A program made the translations under genes and the position numbers. Under the pieces are notes generated by a model that was not told the origin of the DNA, did no database searches, and saw only the letters and a program-made list of their open reading frames with translations. A stretch of 64,000 nt of DNA from Choanephora cucurbitarum (taxonomy: Eukaryota > Mucoromycota > Mucoromycetes > Mucorales > Choanephoraceae), in the NCBI GenBank assembly GCA_025331435.1, contig JAIWNI010000021.1, forward strand, positions 294,548 to 358,547, given 5' to 3'. Shown here piece by piece: positions 38,178 through 53,982 of the stretch (the first letter of the stretch is position 1; each line of letters opens with the position of its first letter).

Positions 38178-39635
38178 ACTTTACCCTCTCCCCCCTCCTC
38201 TCTCTCTTGTATATTTAGTTTATTATTTCAAAAAAAAAAAGAAACTCGCTTATTTAATACAATAAAAAAGGATTTACTGATAATGAAGCTTGTGTTGTTC
38301 AACTCAATAATACCAACTGACATGGACTAAAGAGAAAAAGTGCTTGCCTACAAGATACATGAATCAGCAAATTCCTTTTTTGTCTTGAAAGAGAAAAGAG
38401 AGATTACAAATATTGCACATGATTTCTGCTCAAGTTCCTAAAGAAACAAATTTAACAACAAAAGACCCTGTTTGATGTTGTTTGTCTTGCTTTTTGATTG
38501 ATAATCTCCCTCCTTCTCAAAGTAGTGAAACTCTTTTAGGACAAAGCAACAACTATCTTTCTTTTTCCTTCTATGTAAATGATCGACTTGTTCTTTGTTG
38601 TTTGAGAACTCTTGATGATATTTGTTGTTTTTTATAAAATAGTTTATTTATTTCTCTTTTGTTAGACAGAGTGTATTTTTCCTTTTCCCCCTCTCTGTCT
38701 TTCGGTATGTCGCCTTCGAAAGTGTCCGAAACATCCGTAAATTGAAAATGATATCATGAAGGTTTTTCGAGGCTAATAGTATATCAATGCGTATAAGTGA
38801 TTCTACTATTATAAGTGAAAGCGATGACATCTTAACTGACAAAATACTACATAATTGTTTATCTGATATACGCTTGACTATAAATGGCTTGCATTTCCTT
38901 GTCCTTCTATTATTAGTTTGTATGTCATGTTATATTTGACTTCAAGTCTGTGTATAATGATAATTCATAAAACTTAATAAACATCTTTAAAAACTCATAT
39001 GCATCTCTTTTTAGAAAACACAAAACGGAGTGGTTTATCGGACCGATATTCTGATGTTTTGTACTACTGTGTAAACCTTTTTCTTACGGAAGATTGTTTG
39101 ATGATAACACCTTGATGATTGGTAAGCCAAGGATCATGAGAGAGAGAGAAATAGAGAAGGGGAGAATAGAAAAGGTAGCTTTTTCCGGTTCAAATTTTAT
39201 ACGTTGAACTGTCGGTGATAATCTCTAAAGAGGATGAAACAAACAATGTCACAAGAAAACCCTATTCTAGATCAACTCTAGATATTTCTTTTATGACTAA
39301 ACAGATTTAAGCTTTTCAATATTACAGGTGTCGTTGTTGTTTGTTGTTCAGTATGGTACACTATTCCCTTAATGACTGAAGAAATCTATTTATTGTTTAG
39401 ACTTAAAGTGCATAAACCACTCTCTTTTTTCCTTTCTTTTGTTTTTTTTCTCTTATTATCCATCTCATTCTTTTTTTTTGTTCTTTTTTTAAGCTTTGTT
39501 CTTTACCTACTTTCCTTCAAACACAGTTACTTAGTCAATCCTTCCTTAGTGTAAGCTATTATGTTGTATCAAAGGGATAATGAAAACTCATGCATTAATC
39601 TTTTAAATTCTTTTTTTCTAAAAAAAAAAAGAGTC
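38178..39635. other. Gene-free spacer upstream of the DP gene
   Basis: 1.46 kb between the PPR stop and the DP start codon. T-rich with pyrimidine tracts (38190-38206, 39420-39500). Candidate frames are short and motif-free. It holds the 3' end of the PPR gene and presumably a long DP promoter or leader; no clear E2F-type site (TTTSSCGC) was found by eye. Confidence 0.55.
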
Positions 39636-41248
39636 ATGACTTTATCAGCTTTCGTTCCATACCAAAGAGTTTCTACTCATTCAACCATGATGTACTCATT
39701 GCCGTCTCCTCCCCTTTCAAATCAACAAAAGCCAACTTTGATTATGGACCGAGTCCGCAGCTTTGACACACGTTCCACAGACCGCGAAGCTGCAGAATTA
39801 AGGCCTTTTCTCTATAACCACAACAAATCAGAATCATGCCTGCTTCCACCAATTCAAGCAATGATGATGAATGCTCCTTACCCTAGCCCTTCACCACCAA
39901 CCATTGCCGATAATTACTTTAGCTGTCACCTTTCTTCTCCCTCCTCATCTGAAGATGAAGAAGAAGACTCACAACAGCACTATCGTCAACAACAAATGGA
40001 TGTACGACGAAAGGGATCCATTGCTTCATTGCTCAACTCAGATCCGGAACTGAAGCGATTGGATTCCGATCGATTTGGCTTTCTTGACACACTCCCTTCG
40101 CTCAAAAGGGGCAGACCCAAACATGACGATATGATTGACCATCAACAAAAAAAGCAATGCATTGTACAACAAGAAGATTCCGATTGTATACAGGCCTGTC
40201 ATTCGGGACTCACGTTAAAGAATGCCATCTCTCCACGCGCAACAAAGGGTTTGCGCCATTTCAGCAAGCAAGTATGTGATAAGGTTGCTGAAAAGGGTGT
40301 TACTTCTTACAACGAGGTGATTATTGAAGCACAAAAGTATAGCTTACATTGACTTGTACTCATGCTATTTTCAACATTAGGTAGCAGATGAATTAGCATT
40401 TGACATTCAAAATTCTACTGAAAGAAATCAGGTTAGAGAGCAAAAAAAAAAAAAAAAGGGAAGGCCTGACTATAAATTAATCACTTATGGGCCTATATTT
40501 ATTAGAATGCAAGCTATGACCAAAAGAACATTCGTCGCCGTGTCTATGATGCATTGAATGTACTAATGGCAATGGATATCATTACCAAAGACAAGAAGAT
40601 CATTAAATGGCTCGGCATTCCCGAATGCTACCAACAAAATGTCAATACAGATAAAGAACAAATAGAAAAATCACTTCTAGAACAAATCGAACAAGAACAA
40701 GTAAAGCACTGGATTTGTTTACATTTAACCATAAAGCTAAACCACATCTTATAGATTCGTCAAGCTGAGTTAGCCGAGTCTCTACGAAGACTTCGTGAAT
40801 CAGTAAATAGCAAAATACAAAAGGTATAGTACACACGCTTTAAAATTAGATTTAGATATACCCGCACACACTAATGCACATCATTTTTGTAGCGTTTAAA
40901 CATCCGTAATCTTATTTTGAGAAACCAAAATGAACAAAAGAACCATACCCTAACCACCAGAAAAGACTCAGAAAAGATTGTACTACCTTTCTTTCTGATT
41001 TCATGTGCCTCTAAGGACAACAATGTGTCCATCAATCTAAGCATAGATAAGTAAGTTGACATCAAGTATGTCTCTCTTTCTTTTCATCTCACCTAACTTC
41101 TCTCTTCCTCTAAAAAAACTACAGACGTTCAGCTTCTCTATCTTTTCAGCAGGACACATTCCAGCTCAACAAAGGCAGTAAAGTGTATGAAGATACTGAT
41201 ATTCTCAATTACCTGAGATCAAGTAACTCTGCACTATGCTCGTCTTAA
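39636..41248 (+). CDS. DP-type (TFDP) partner of E2F
   Basis: 425 residues; exons 39636-40316, 40381-40431, 40506-40700, 40755-40823, 40893-41050 and 41125-41248. The DP winged-helix domain lies at about residues 205-290: [31 protein letters not shown] in exons 1-2, then [20 protein letters not shown] and the IKWLGIP end in exon 3, including the RRRVYD DNA-contact motif. The following exons give the coiled coil ([21 protein letters not shown]) and a marked-box-like dimerisation region ([20 protein letters not shown]). The N-terminus is Pro/Ser-rich and disordered. I start at 39636 because the in-frame ATG at 39561 adds 25 residues read through a poly-A/T leader. The partner E2F is not in this window. 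Confidence 0.94.
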
Positions 41249-41594
41249 GTTTCTTTTTTTCTTTTGATTCTTTAAGTATTTCGGAATACAAAAAGGACAC
41301 AAAAAAAAACAAACATATACCAAACTTAAAAAAAAAGATTACAGGAACCAACATACATGCAAAGAATCCTGTAATACCTTCTGATATACCACCTCTTGTT
41401 TAATATTACCCCTCACACTCTTTCTTTTTTTTTTTACGATGTTCATAACATTGTACATAAGTCACATCCTTCTAGACCCAGCACCTTCCTTCTTAACTCA
41501 CCCACATACTCCCCTTCCTTTTTTTTCATATGCACGACTTAAAATTGAAATAAATAACAGAGCTATTTATACATATATCTATATACACGCCAGT
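41249..41594. terminator. Convergent 3' spacer
   Basis: 346 bp between the stop codons of the DP gene (+) and the Zn2Cys6 gene (-). Rich in A and T runs (41300-41345, 41420-41440) suited to polyadenylation of both transcripts. No gene is seen. Confidence 0.45.
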
Positions 41595-44163
41595 TTATTC
41601 TTGATAAGGTCTTTTTCTATTTGGAAAGTAATCGCCACTGGTAAGATAAATGCGATTACTGTTGTCCTGTATTCCTTGATCAGTCAATGGCCTAGATGTG
41701 TTATACAAGAGGTCATGCACCACATCAGACATAAGAAGACTGTCCATGTCGACCACAGGTGAAGCTTGATGGGTAGGAAACGAAAACTCTATATTATTGG
41801 TATCATTATCTCGTAAGAGAGACTGTTGTTCGTCTGAATTATAACTTGAGATCGAAGTGTTGCCAGAGTCTATAGTGTGCTGTGGTATGCAAGAGAAAGG
41901 CACTCTATCATTCAAAAGATTGATACTGCTACCCAGGCTTTCGGAAGAAACGGGCTCTTCATTCTTTCTACTGTTCATACGATGGATACTGAAGTTGACA
42001 AGACTGCTGTTGGGATCAGTTAAAAGAATGCTTCCGGAGTTGTTAACTGTATGCTCTTTTTCTTGTTTGCTTTTCCGATTTCCACGTTTAGACTTATTTG
42101 ACATTTTGGGTTGTGGTAGAGACTGCGTTTCTGTACTACAATACAAGGCCTGCTCAGTAGATAAGTGCACGGGAACAGGGTGATTGCTTGAATTGTGTTT
42201 CGAACCTGTTTGATGTTGATAAGAATCAAACTGAGACATACGGTCGTTTTGAGAAAAAGACATCTTTGACTCCAAATTGTGTGACTTGAAGAAATCGTCA
42301 ATACTCTCAACAATCTTGATCACTTTCTCTTTATAGATGAGAGGAGAACTGCGCAAAATATAAGCCGTCAGCAGTAAATGGCGTTGCGCATTACTGACCA
42401 TTTCTTCTTCTCCTTCTGCTCGCATTGCTGCATTTAAGCGATGAATAGAAACACTCGCTAGAATACCATCCAATGTATAAAACAAATGGCACCAATGGCA
42501 CTGTGCTGCATATATTTCCAGCATGGCTGTAATTAATGTTGCTGATTTGGTACATATGTCAAGAGACAAAAGTGCAACAGGAGAAGCAGGCTGGTCAACT
42601 TTCGGTACAAAAAATCTATGAAGCATAATCCAGGTAGCTTGATAAGCAATGTTAAGGATGAGTTGAGCTTCATCACGAAACGATCCCGTCTTCACAAACA
42701 GATTGTCATTGTTTGGGTCATATTTAAATTCATGTGGCAATTGGTGCAACCAGTTTGTCAATGCTGCTTCTAAGCGAGATATAGCCGATAGCAAGGATTG
42801 GCCTGACTGTTCTGAAGGCAGATGCTTTGCAATATCTTTGCGTATCCTCATCAACTTGATAAACTCTACGCTAAACTGAATACGGTAGCCAGTTTCTTGG
42901 TCTTCCGAGTCTAATTTAGAAGGATAATCTATGTCTATGTCTTTATCGTCAACCATAGTGGGCCTATTTGACCCTAAAGCTGCATCGAGGTCAAGCCAGT
43001 AGGCAGACCACCAGAGGCGCTTGTTTCGCTCCTTTTCTTTGGGATCGCTAGGCATATAGTCTTTTTTGTGAAGCTTCAAATCCTGAGCCATACGAATAGC
43101 TAGTCCTATATAGAGGTAAGCCAAATTGGACCGCTCGCTACTGAGTTGATACATATAGAGGTTTAAGAGAGCTTGGATTGTGGTGAAATTACTCTGATCA
43201 AAACGCTTTTTTAAAAGTTTACGAGCCTTCAAAAAGTAGCTTTCACCTATCGTAGCTGGATTTTGATACGTATGAGGTGTGTTATGATAGATGCAACCAT
43301 GCTTCGACACCCAAGCATGGATAGAATTCATAAGGATTGGCTCTAATCCTCCAGGAGTATTGTATTTCTCCATAAATTCATCTTGATCAAGTATCTGATA
43401 AGGAAGAAAGCAGCTATGATAACATGTTTGCACAAGATGCTTGAGCGTCTCTTTGGAAAAAAGCATGGTAGCATTGCTTGTTGTTATGGTTGCTGGCTGC
43501 ACATTTCCTGTCAAAATTTTTTGAGCTTCAGAGTCATTCACTTCCCACAAACGGTCTTTGGTAAGCGAATTTTTCTCCCAACTTGGCTTCGATAAAGAAT
43601 TATTTTCATTTCTGTGTTTATCACTGATAACATTTGATAAACCTGCAGAATTATCATGATTTACATTCAATTGGCGAATACCATTTAAAAGAATTCGATA
43701 CAAATCAGCGATATTAGCTATATTAGTATCAATTCTCAAGCCGGAGGAAACAAATGATATCTTCCATTTGACTTGCTGATTTTCAGGTTGAATAGTGTGA
43801 TTGGAGTGATTGGGTTTTCCGAGGAACATGGGATGCATATTGTCTCGCATCATGATTAGCTCTCGGTACGTTCTTTGCATTCTTTCCTTTAGATCTTCAA
43901 CATTTCCGCCAAGCTTATCAAAAGCGAGACCATCAACTCGACGAGGAGGTGTAGCATAATCGCATACCAGATCAGCATTAGCACAGCGGCTGCAAGTTGG
44001 CTGGATGAAGTCGCATTTGACCTTCTTCTTCCTACACCGAATACACTATATTATCGTGAGTAAAACAAATTTGTGTGTAACGAAGAAAAATGCTTACAGC
44101 TAAACTCGATCTAGGTCTCTTCAATGGTGGCAGTTCATTTTGATGTGTTAGAGAAGATACCAT
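41595..44163 (-). CDS. Zn2Cys6 transcription factor with fungal-specific domain
   Basis: 838 residues; exons complement 44098-44163 and 41595-44045. The binuclear zinc cluster is at residues 23-50 with spacing C-X2-C-X6-C-X6-C-X2-C-X6-C (CIRCRKKKVKCDF...CSRCANADLVC); the intron falls immediately before its first Cys. A short linker with heptad-like residues follows. The fungal_trans domain runs from about residue 230 to 520 with landmarks LPYQILDQDEFMEKY, AIRMAQDLKLHK and the typical RLWWSAYWLDLDAALGSNRP. The C-terminal 250 residues are Ser/Asn-rich and disordered with a Lys/Arg patch. The regulated pathway cannot be told from sequence; neighbours (DP, PFK-2) give no clear hint. Confidence 0.93.
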
Positions 44164-44338
44164 CACTTATTCGACAAAAGAGATGCAAAGAGAAGAAGAA
44201 GAGAGAGAGGAGTAGGAGGGGAAGGTAAGAGATACGAAGAAGAAAAAAGAAAGAAAAGAACAAAATAAGCGAGAGAGGAGAGAAAAAAAAAAGAGACTTT
44301 ATTGCACAAAAAAAGAGGACAAAAATTGAACCGGTTGC

Positions 44339-46107
<1,769 letters not shown>

Positions 46108-46703
46108 ATTTCTTAAAGTTAGAGTAGAATAGGATGAGATGAGAGAAAAGAGAGAAAAAAGGAGACTATGTATGCTTGTTTAAAAATAATGAGCTGACTT
46201 GTAATTTGATGTGAAAAGCAAAACGAGTTCTCATCAAACTAATAAAAGGCCTTTTCTCTTCCTTCTTTCGCTGTTGCACTTTTGTTTTCTTCTTGTAAAA
46301 AAGATGCATTTCTTCTGCGTCGCGTTCACCTTATTCTGATCGCTATACTTGGTAAATAGAGTGCTCTGTGGTGATATGTGGGGTAATGTAACACAAAGAA
46401 AATTCGGGTAGAGTCGTAATATTGCATAGGATAAAACGGATCATTTTACCACACTTCTACTATACAGCTACATGTGAAATTAACTGTTTTTCGGGAACTA
46501 TAGCTTCTTTCGCAGTCTAGATGTTCATGCTAAAAAAAATCGTTTTTTCTTTTATGAGATATTGAACAAAATGAATCGGTTTATTGAAGCAAAAAAAATG
46601 TATAAAGAGGTATAAAAAAGACCGAAACTTTTCTGTACAAAAAAAAAAGAGAGAGAACAAAGCGAAGTAATATCTATAGGAATATATATGCTGCTTTTAG
46701 CAT
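46108..46703. other. Spacer between PFK-2 and UAP1 genes
   Basis: 596 bp upstream of PFK-2/FBPase-2 and downstream of UAP1, both minus-strand genes. Purine-rich run at 46138-46166 next to the PFK-2 start; T/A-rich elsewhere. No coding or RNA gene is supported. Confidence 0.55.
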
Positions 46704-48378
46704 TTAGTGAGCAAAACGGATCAAGTCTTCCTTAGTTTCAATGATAGCTGGAGTAGTAATAGTCTTGCCAGAGACATACTCAACAAGACCTTCACCAGCA
46801 TAGGAAACCCAAGAGGATAATTCAAATTCAAGCTTTTCAAAATCACCCTCGTGTTCGCCAACTACCTTACCACCAGCAGCTTCAATAAAGCGCACGTGTT
46901 GTGCAACAATATCTCTTCTGGATGTTTCAGGACAGTCAGCGCCTGAGCCAGGAGCATTCTTAAGAGGAGAGAAGTCATCCTTACGATCAACTTCAAGAAC
47001 TGAGAAATTTTGAGCGAAAGGGAAAACATCGAATACAAAGCATTCAAGCTTCATACCGCTGTTAGACTTGGGGGCAATAACTTCACCAGTTTCGAGGTCA
47101 ATGTACTTGATCTTCTTCTTAGCAATATGATATTCAAGTTGAGAGGCGAATGAAGGAACGCGTTCCAAGAATTCGGTAGAGAAGAAGTGGTTGGCAATGT
47201 TGGCAGCACAAAATGCAAGAGAACCATCGTCTTGACGCTTTTCAGAGAGCTCTTGAGAAATTTCAGAGTATTCAACAACGCCATATTTGCCGTCGCGAAC
47301 GCAAACAACACCGACAGGCTCTTCAGGGGCAGTCTTGCTAACAACCTTGACACCACAATCGGTTCCCTTTGAGATAGAATAACCAAGGAAGACAGGATCA
47401 GCAACGCGAGCAAGACAGTTGTCGACACAGTAACAGTGAGAATAAAGAATACCGCGTTCTTTCAAAGAAGCAATAACACCCTTGTTTTGAACAGCAGCAT
47501 AGATACCACCATTACCATCAGGAGCTACAGCAACCTATTGCGATACAATATGTTTAGATACATACGTATATAAATATAGTCTCCTTTCTCTTCCTATTTT
47601 GGGTTATTTACCTTATCCTTGCCTTCCAAAATAATCTTACCATCCATGGTCAAACAGGGAAGAACGCCTATCGTAAGTAAGAAAACAAACAAATAAGCAA
47701 CATAGTTCATTTTCCATGCTTGTATGCAATAAATTGATTCAAACACGTACCTTGTTCAAAGAAGATGACATTTTCCTTCTTGAGACCAAAGAAGTTGTTC
47801 TTTTCAAAGAAGTTATAAGTAGGAGCATGGGTAGGACCAGAAGTCATGATGTACCAAGGAATGATACAATCCTTGCCTGGCTTTGTGTATTGACGAGCAA
47901 TATCTTGGAGACGCAAGATACGTTCAGCTTGAAGTTGGAACAAAGATTTCTTGGAAGGCAAGTTGATATCGTAGCAACCCTTGGGGTCTGAAGAGCCCAA
48001 ACGAGTACCTTGGCCACCAGCCATAAGGATAACAGCTACTTGACCTTTAGCAATATGAGAAAGACCAATAGTCTCCCATTCGCGAATCTTTTCAGCAGAA
48101 GCCTTGGGAACAGATTCAAAAACAGAAGCAGGCAAAGGTTCGAATTGAGTCTCTTTGTCTGTAGCGGCAGCTTCAGCAGCTTCAATAGCCTTTTGGTAGA
48201 TTTGGTTTAAACGCTCAACATCAATTTCTAACAGTTGGTTAATAAGTTGAGCTTTTTGTTCGGCTTCAAGGTTATCGAAAAAGTGGAAGACGTGTCCTTG
48301 ACCATTAGATTCGAAACGAGTTTTCAAAGCTTGAAGTTCAGATTCGTTGATAGGAAGAGTAGTAGGTTGAGTTGTCAT
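46704..48378 (-). CDS. UAP1: UDP-N-acetylglucosamine pyrophosphorylase
   Basis: 504-residue cytosolic enzyme (yeast Qri1) converting GlcNAc-1-phosphate and UTP to UDP-GlcNAc, the precursor of chitin, N-glycans and the first step of GPI anchors. Exons: complement 47751-48378, 47612-47667 and 46704-47534. The nucleotide-binding signature is LMAGGQGTRLGSSDPKGCYD (residues 119-138), followed by IMTSGPTHAPTYNFFEKN, VAVAPDGNGGIYAA and KLECFVFDVFPFAQNF; PGSGADCPETSRRDI near the C-terminus is also typical. Length matches family members. Codon use is strongly biased to frequent codons, suggesting high expression. Confidence 0.97.
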
Positions 48379-48624
48379 GTTAGAGATGAGATGAGGAACG
48401 AAAGGAACAATAAATATGAATTATCTGTCTATTTATAATTAATACTTGCCTCTGACTTTAAAGAATAAGTTTTGTTCTTTTTATTCAAGAACAAAAATAG
48501 ATCACTTCGTGCCACGTTTTTTAATTCCCGTGGGCTAAAAAGAGCAGAAACCAGCTCCTTTTTTACCACATTTTATTGTTGTTGATGTTACTATTATTAA
48601 ATCTTTATTGCTACAATATAAGGT

Positions 48625-51600
48625 TTACTGGTCATTACTCATGCTAAGAATCAATTTAGGAGAAAGCCATTCCTCCCAATCATTCTTCTGTTCTGGATTC
48701 CCGAAAACTCGTAACGCGCGTATCTTGATACGGTATTGCCCTGACTTCACTATCTTAGCCTTCTTTTGCTTCGCACTTGTCAACGTGCTATCTCTAGGTA
48801 CGTATTCTCCTGACCAATACCAACTATAGTAGACGCTACTTGATTCAGTAATGCTGATCGTATTACGCGACATCCACTTTCTTGGAGTGCTATCGGAAGA
48901 CACAGGTATATCTCCTATTATTTTGTTTGTCTTTGCGTTCAGTACTTGGAATTGGAGTACGGGAGTTCCTGTAAGCAAGCGAGCTAAAATAAAGACGCCA
49001 CCACTTCCAAATGATTTGTCTTTTTTGAATTCAATTTTGACGTGAGCTGTTTGGTTTCCAGTTAAGGTGGTCTTGCCATCAGATAAGCCAATACTAGGGA
49101 AAGGGAAAGGCGCATATGAAGTAGCCTTTGCTTGTCTATCCAAGATGGGAAGATCAGACATGTTGCCAATCATACCAATATATGGTACATTGGCTTTGAG
49201 GTTGTCAGTAGTTACAGAAATAAATCCACCATAGATAGCATGAAGGGAAGGCTTAAAGGTGTCTGTAGGAGGTTTGACTTGAAGCTTTACGTCAATTGAC
49301 TTTCCAGCAGGTACAGTGACAGCAGTCTTAGAGAAAGAGATAGTGGCAACAGAGTTGTTATGGTTGTAAAGCCCAATAGGCTCTGAAGGAGCTGAAGAAT
49401 TGTGCTCGGTCGAAAACCCTAAAACTGTCAATGAAGGATCATGGTTTATGTGAAATGTCAATGCCTTGTGGCTATGATGGTTATGGATAGTAATTGTATG
49501 CTTTTGGGAATTGAAATGTGCTGAATCATTGAAGCTGAGCTTGGCAGGTGTTACATGAAACTGTTGATAGCCGGCTATAGCCTGTGCAACATCAACCACC
49601 CCAGCACCTTGCCGAATAGGGGAATCGCCATACTGGCTATCGGAGATAGGTGTTTTTACTAGAATATCCATTCAGGTATTAATTTAATTTTGCTCGTGTA
49701 TTTCATTGTGAATGCTTACCTGGCTGGGCAAAATTCATCAAGGTTTGTTTGGCCATTTCTGGACTCAAATCTTTTCTTGTATTAGCCAATAAGAGACCTA
49801 GAGACCCAGCAACATAAGGAGTCGAATATGATGTACCTGATCCGAATCCATAGCTCTTGAGATAGCGAGGAAGTGTGGAGAAGACAGTATCTCCTATAGC
49901 CGTAATTTCAGGCTTGAGCTGAAGCTCGTAGGTAGGACCAAGCGATGAGAAAGAAGAAACAGTACCTGCCTGGCTAGGTGAAGCCTTGAGGGCAACTAAT
50001 TTGTTCGTAAAACTTGCTTTGGCATTACGCTCCTTAGATATTGTTTTGAAAAGCTTATGTCCATCATCGTTATTGACATAAGCAACAGGCAGCATTGCGT
50101 GCTGTAGTACTTCGAAGCTAGTTGCTGTTTTCTTTATGTCTGTATAAAATACAACTGCTGATGCACCAGCTTCGTAAGCATGTGTTATCTTAATCAAAGA
50201 ATTACAATCACCCTGATGGATGAGGACTATACTGTCTTTGTATTTCTTTTTGTTTTTCAGTTCACTGCAAGCATCATTTTTCTGGTTAAACTTCTTTCCT
50301 GAAGCCACAATAGGCAATGAACTATTCAATGTAAATGGTAAATTGACGTAGGTACGATAGGCTACACAAAGAAACAAGTTAAATAATGCATTGTCAGAAA
50401 TGAAATATACTTTACGAATAGAATATTTAGATTTTGTTAGTTCAAGAAGATATCCAGGAACATGAGCGTTTTGTGTAGATCCAACTGTAAGCACCTTCTC
50501 ACCGCTTCCAGGAGAAGCTGTCAAAAAGACTCCACTTGTGCCACTGTTACCACTTGCAGCAACAACTATTAATTTTCTTTGTGAGCTAAACGGTCGTTCA
50601 AAGATCAATAATTAATATTACCATGAACGCCTTTTGAGACTATTCTGTCGGCCATGACTGATAGAACATTTTCGTCCCAAGCACCACCTACACCTAAAGA
50701 TATGGTAATTATATCCATTCCGGCCTAAACAACAAACGTTAGTGATTCTGCATTATATGATACCCAGCAAGCGCATTACATTGTATGCCATTTCCATTGC
50801 TTTCAGAATGATATCGTTGGGCGCACTGTTGGAGTAGCAACCGTAAACTCTATTGTTAAGTTCTAACGTCAGCCTTAACTCGTTTTCATGGAGCCTTATA
50901 GTAATCTACCTCCAAGCACCAAGAGTAACACCTGGAGCAATACCATGCCAATTCTATAAGTTTGGTCAGATTCAATGAGCTCATATGCAGAATGACTTAA
51001 CAAGATACTTACGTAAGCTTTGTCATCAGCAGCAATAATTCCAGCAATGAATGTACCATGTCCTGTGGCTGAGGCTGTAAACGAATTAGAACAAAATGTA
51101 AATCAGCCCAGATCAGTTATGAATTATTGAAAGACGTACTTGAGTTCTGAGGACAGTTGTCGATAGGATCTTCGCTTTCTTTGATGGTACTTGGAAGACC
51201 GTTAAATTCATTGCCAACCAAATCGTATCCATATGCAACTTTACAGCCTTTTCCGAAACAGCCTCCCAAAGCAGGATGCTTATAATCAATGCCTAAGGTA
51301 ATCATCAGATCGTGCTTTTATTTACAGATGAAGTATGAATTTACCAGAATCAATAATACCAATCTTAATACCACTTCCATTTGATTTTAGATTTCTGTAC
51401 TTATTATTGGCTTCGGTCAAAACTTTGATTGTGTTCTATAAGAATATAAGTATCTTTTGCTGTAGTCTATTCACCACACATACTTTGCTCTCAGGCACGA
51501 ATCTGGTTGGAATTTCTGTTGTATTGTCTAATTCTTTTGGCGATGTTGGACTATTGTGATAGCGAATAGGCCATGCTACTACATTGCTGAGACTACTTAG

Positions 51601-51876
51601 AACGTCGTTGGCAACATCTAAGCTACTGAATTCGACGGCGGCTCCGTTAAATAGATCTGAGCGGTATGTATTTCTGACACGAGCAATATTATTCGACTTG
51701 AGATGTTTGTCAATGAAATCATTTGTATGTTGTGCTGAAGGAAATTCAAGGATGTAGTCTACTTGGGTGTGAGTAGTTGATTTTGCATTGACGTATATTG
51801 TACTACAAATGTTGAGTAATAAAAATAGACACAGTAGCGGTCTTTGAGATATTATTGAAAGATGATTTGAGATCAT
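48625..51876 (-). CDS. Secreted subtilisin-like serine protease with PA domain
   Basis: 913-residue S8 peptidase; ten exons: complement 51484-51876, 51345-51435, 51140-51292, 51013-51074, 50910-50953, 50780-50849, 50622-50724, 50416-50565, 49720-50361 and 48625-49658. A signal peptide precedes an I9-type propeptide (VDYILEFPSAQHTNDFIDKH). The catalytic triad is intact: Asp in IIDSGIDYKHPALGG, His in GHGTFIAG and Ser in GSGTSYSTPYVAG; the oxyanion Asn is in AASGNSGT. A protease-associated insert between His and Ser (exon 9, KDSIVLIHQGDCNSL...AGASAVVFY) and a C-terminal Fn3-like region place it in the minor extracellular Vpr-like group. Likely a secreted or wall-associated protease. No frameshift is seen. 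Confidence 0.93.
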
Positions 51877-53982
51877 CTTTTATTTTTAAGAAGTAAAGTA
51901 AAAGGAAATTCTATCAATCAACACAAAGAAAAAAGAAAAAGAAAAGAAGATAACCTTATAGATTCTGTAATTTTATAAGCCGAAAGAGGAGTGATGGAAA
52001 GAGGGGATTTTAATTTTAATTCTATATTTAAATTTGTTGTAATGATCATCTCAAGAATAATAAAAAGATATTCACTAAGCTTAATAGAGTTAACAGGAGT
52101 GTTGTTTCAGTCATAAGCCAATTAGATTACTAACTCTTTTTCGCTGCTTCAAAGCTGCCAAGTCAATGAAGGTACATAATGACAGGCTTTCAAGTTGTAT
52201 ATCTCATTGTGTGGTTTTCTTAGTTATCCTTGATCATCTATCGTTTCATTTGTTTTGTATTTGTCGAAAGGCGGCATGCGTCATTTTGTTTGTTCTTTTT
52301 TTTCGATACAACACAATGAACTAATATATTAATATGCAGAAATTTTATCAGCAGATCCGACTCTGTAATAGATCTATCTTACCAACGCCAACTCTAGAAT
52401 GATATTAAAACACAAGCTTATATCTTTAGTTTGGCTGTTGGCGAAGGATTCTGTTTTCAGGTCAAACGGAAATACTAGGTCTTTAAACAAAACCATTTTG
52501 AGGTCTACAGGATTATGATAACATAAATAGTTGTGAAACCCAAAACGTGACAATATTTATCCTGTCTTTGTCAGAAAAACGCACACACACACATAAATTG
52601 ATTTTTGTCATCTAATTTCGGCGATGTTACAGAGTCTAAGCGATTTAGGGACTTTTGTTAACCACTTTTCTAGAATCTAACGACATGCTAGGTTGTTCTC
52701 ATAACCAAGTAAAGTTGCTCCTTTCATATTGCATTGTATATGCCTGGCGTGAATCTTTGTTTGTTGTAGCAAATACTCTCTTTTGTAACAGAAGGACGCC
52801 TTTGCAACAAAGAAAAACTAGATATATAAAATCAAACTAACAAAGCTTGGCTACAAATGGAAAGCAATATGCTCGAGCTTTAAACCCTTTAATGTCAAAA
52901 AGAGATCTTAGCTATAAATATGTAACGTGCTTATGGTGTTTAAGCAAAGCGTACCAATATGCAACTGTTTGATTCTTCAACAGCTCTTAACATATCTGAT
53001 CTAATTCAGTCGTATTTATTTTGTATTGTCTCCCTTTTGTGTAGTTCAATGAATAGAAGAACTAAAGCAACTTTCTACTTATTCCCAAGCAAATAGCCTG
53101 AAATCAAACCTTACGTTTCTCAAGCGGATTTAAAATATGCACACCATCATGAATGATAGACTTTTTTAAAATTAAAGTTTGACATCACAAACAAACATAT
53201 AATTTTACCTATGTTTCTCAATAATTCATACAGTCGTGCACCTATCCGTTCTAAAACCAGGCTCAATATTGTGTCTGACAAAACATAAAACATGTTGGGT
53301 ACTGTTTATTGTATTTCAAAAAAGAAGGTCATCTTTCAGGTGTTTTGACCAAGGAGTCAAAACTTCTCAGACAGTAGACCAGTGCTATTATAACTGTAAC
53401 TGAATTTAAAGATAAGATAAATTACCACTAGTTATCTGGTGCTACCTTATTTCTGAGCCTTTCCTAAGAACAGACTTGTTCAGTAAGAAATCTCGTGATA
53501 GATTTGCAACAAGTACAAAAGGTTTAATGACAATTTCTTGCTAAGGCTTAATGCGAAGTCGATACTTTTGTAAAATCTAAATTATTAGATCGATGGGATT
53601 GCGTTTATGCTAATTAAAAAAGTCGCAAACATGTTGCTTGTCTTATGTGACATATCCTTTTATTTTTATTTTTATCACGTCCTACTCCTTGTATACTTTA
53701 TAACGCTTTTGACAACATGTTGTTGTTAGATATAGCCATAGAAGTACAAGCATTATTAGCGAGATTAAAGAGGCAATGCATCTGCATATATATTAATGCT
53801 TTTGCTAACATAGCTCAAAACAAAATCGTAAAGTTGTATTTTTTCTAGATGCTTTATTACCATAAAATCTTCTTGTCTCCTAACTGATTTTCTTCATTCA
53901 AGATTATAGCTGCGATATCATTCTGAACAGTTTGCAAATTACAAGCGCTGTTATACATATGATTTTTGCTATAACACAGCTG

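Noticed and set aside
39561..39635. Upstream in-frame ATG of the DP gene
   Set aside because: Adds residues read through poly-T/poly-A leader DNA with no family similarity; kept only as an alternative.
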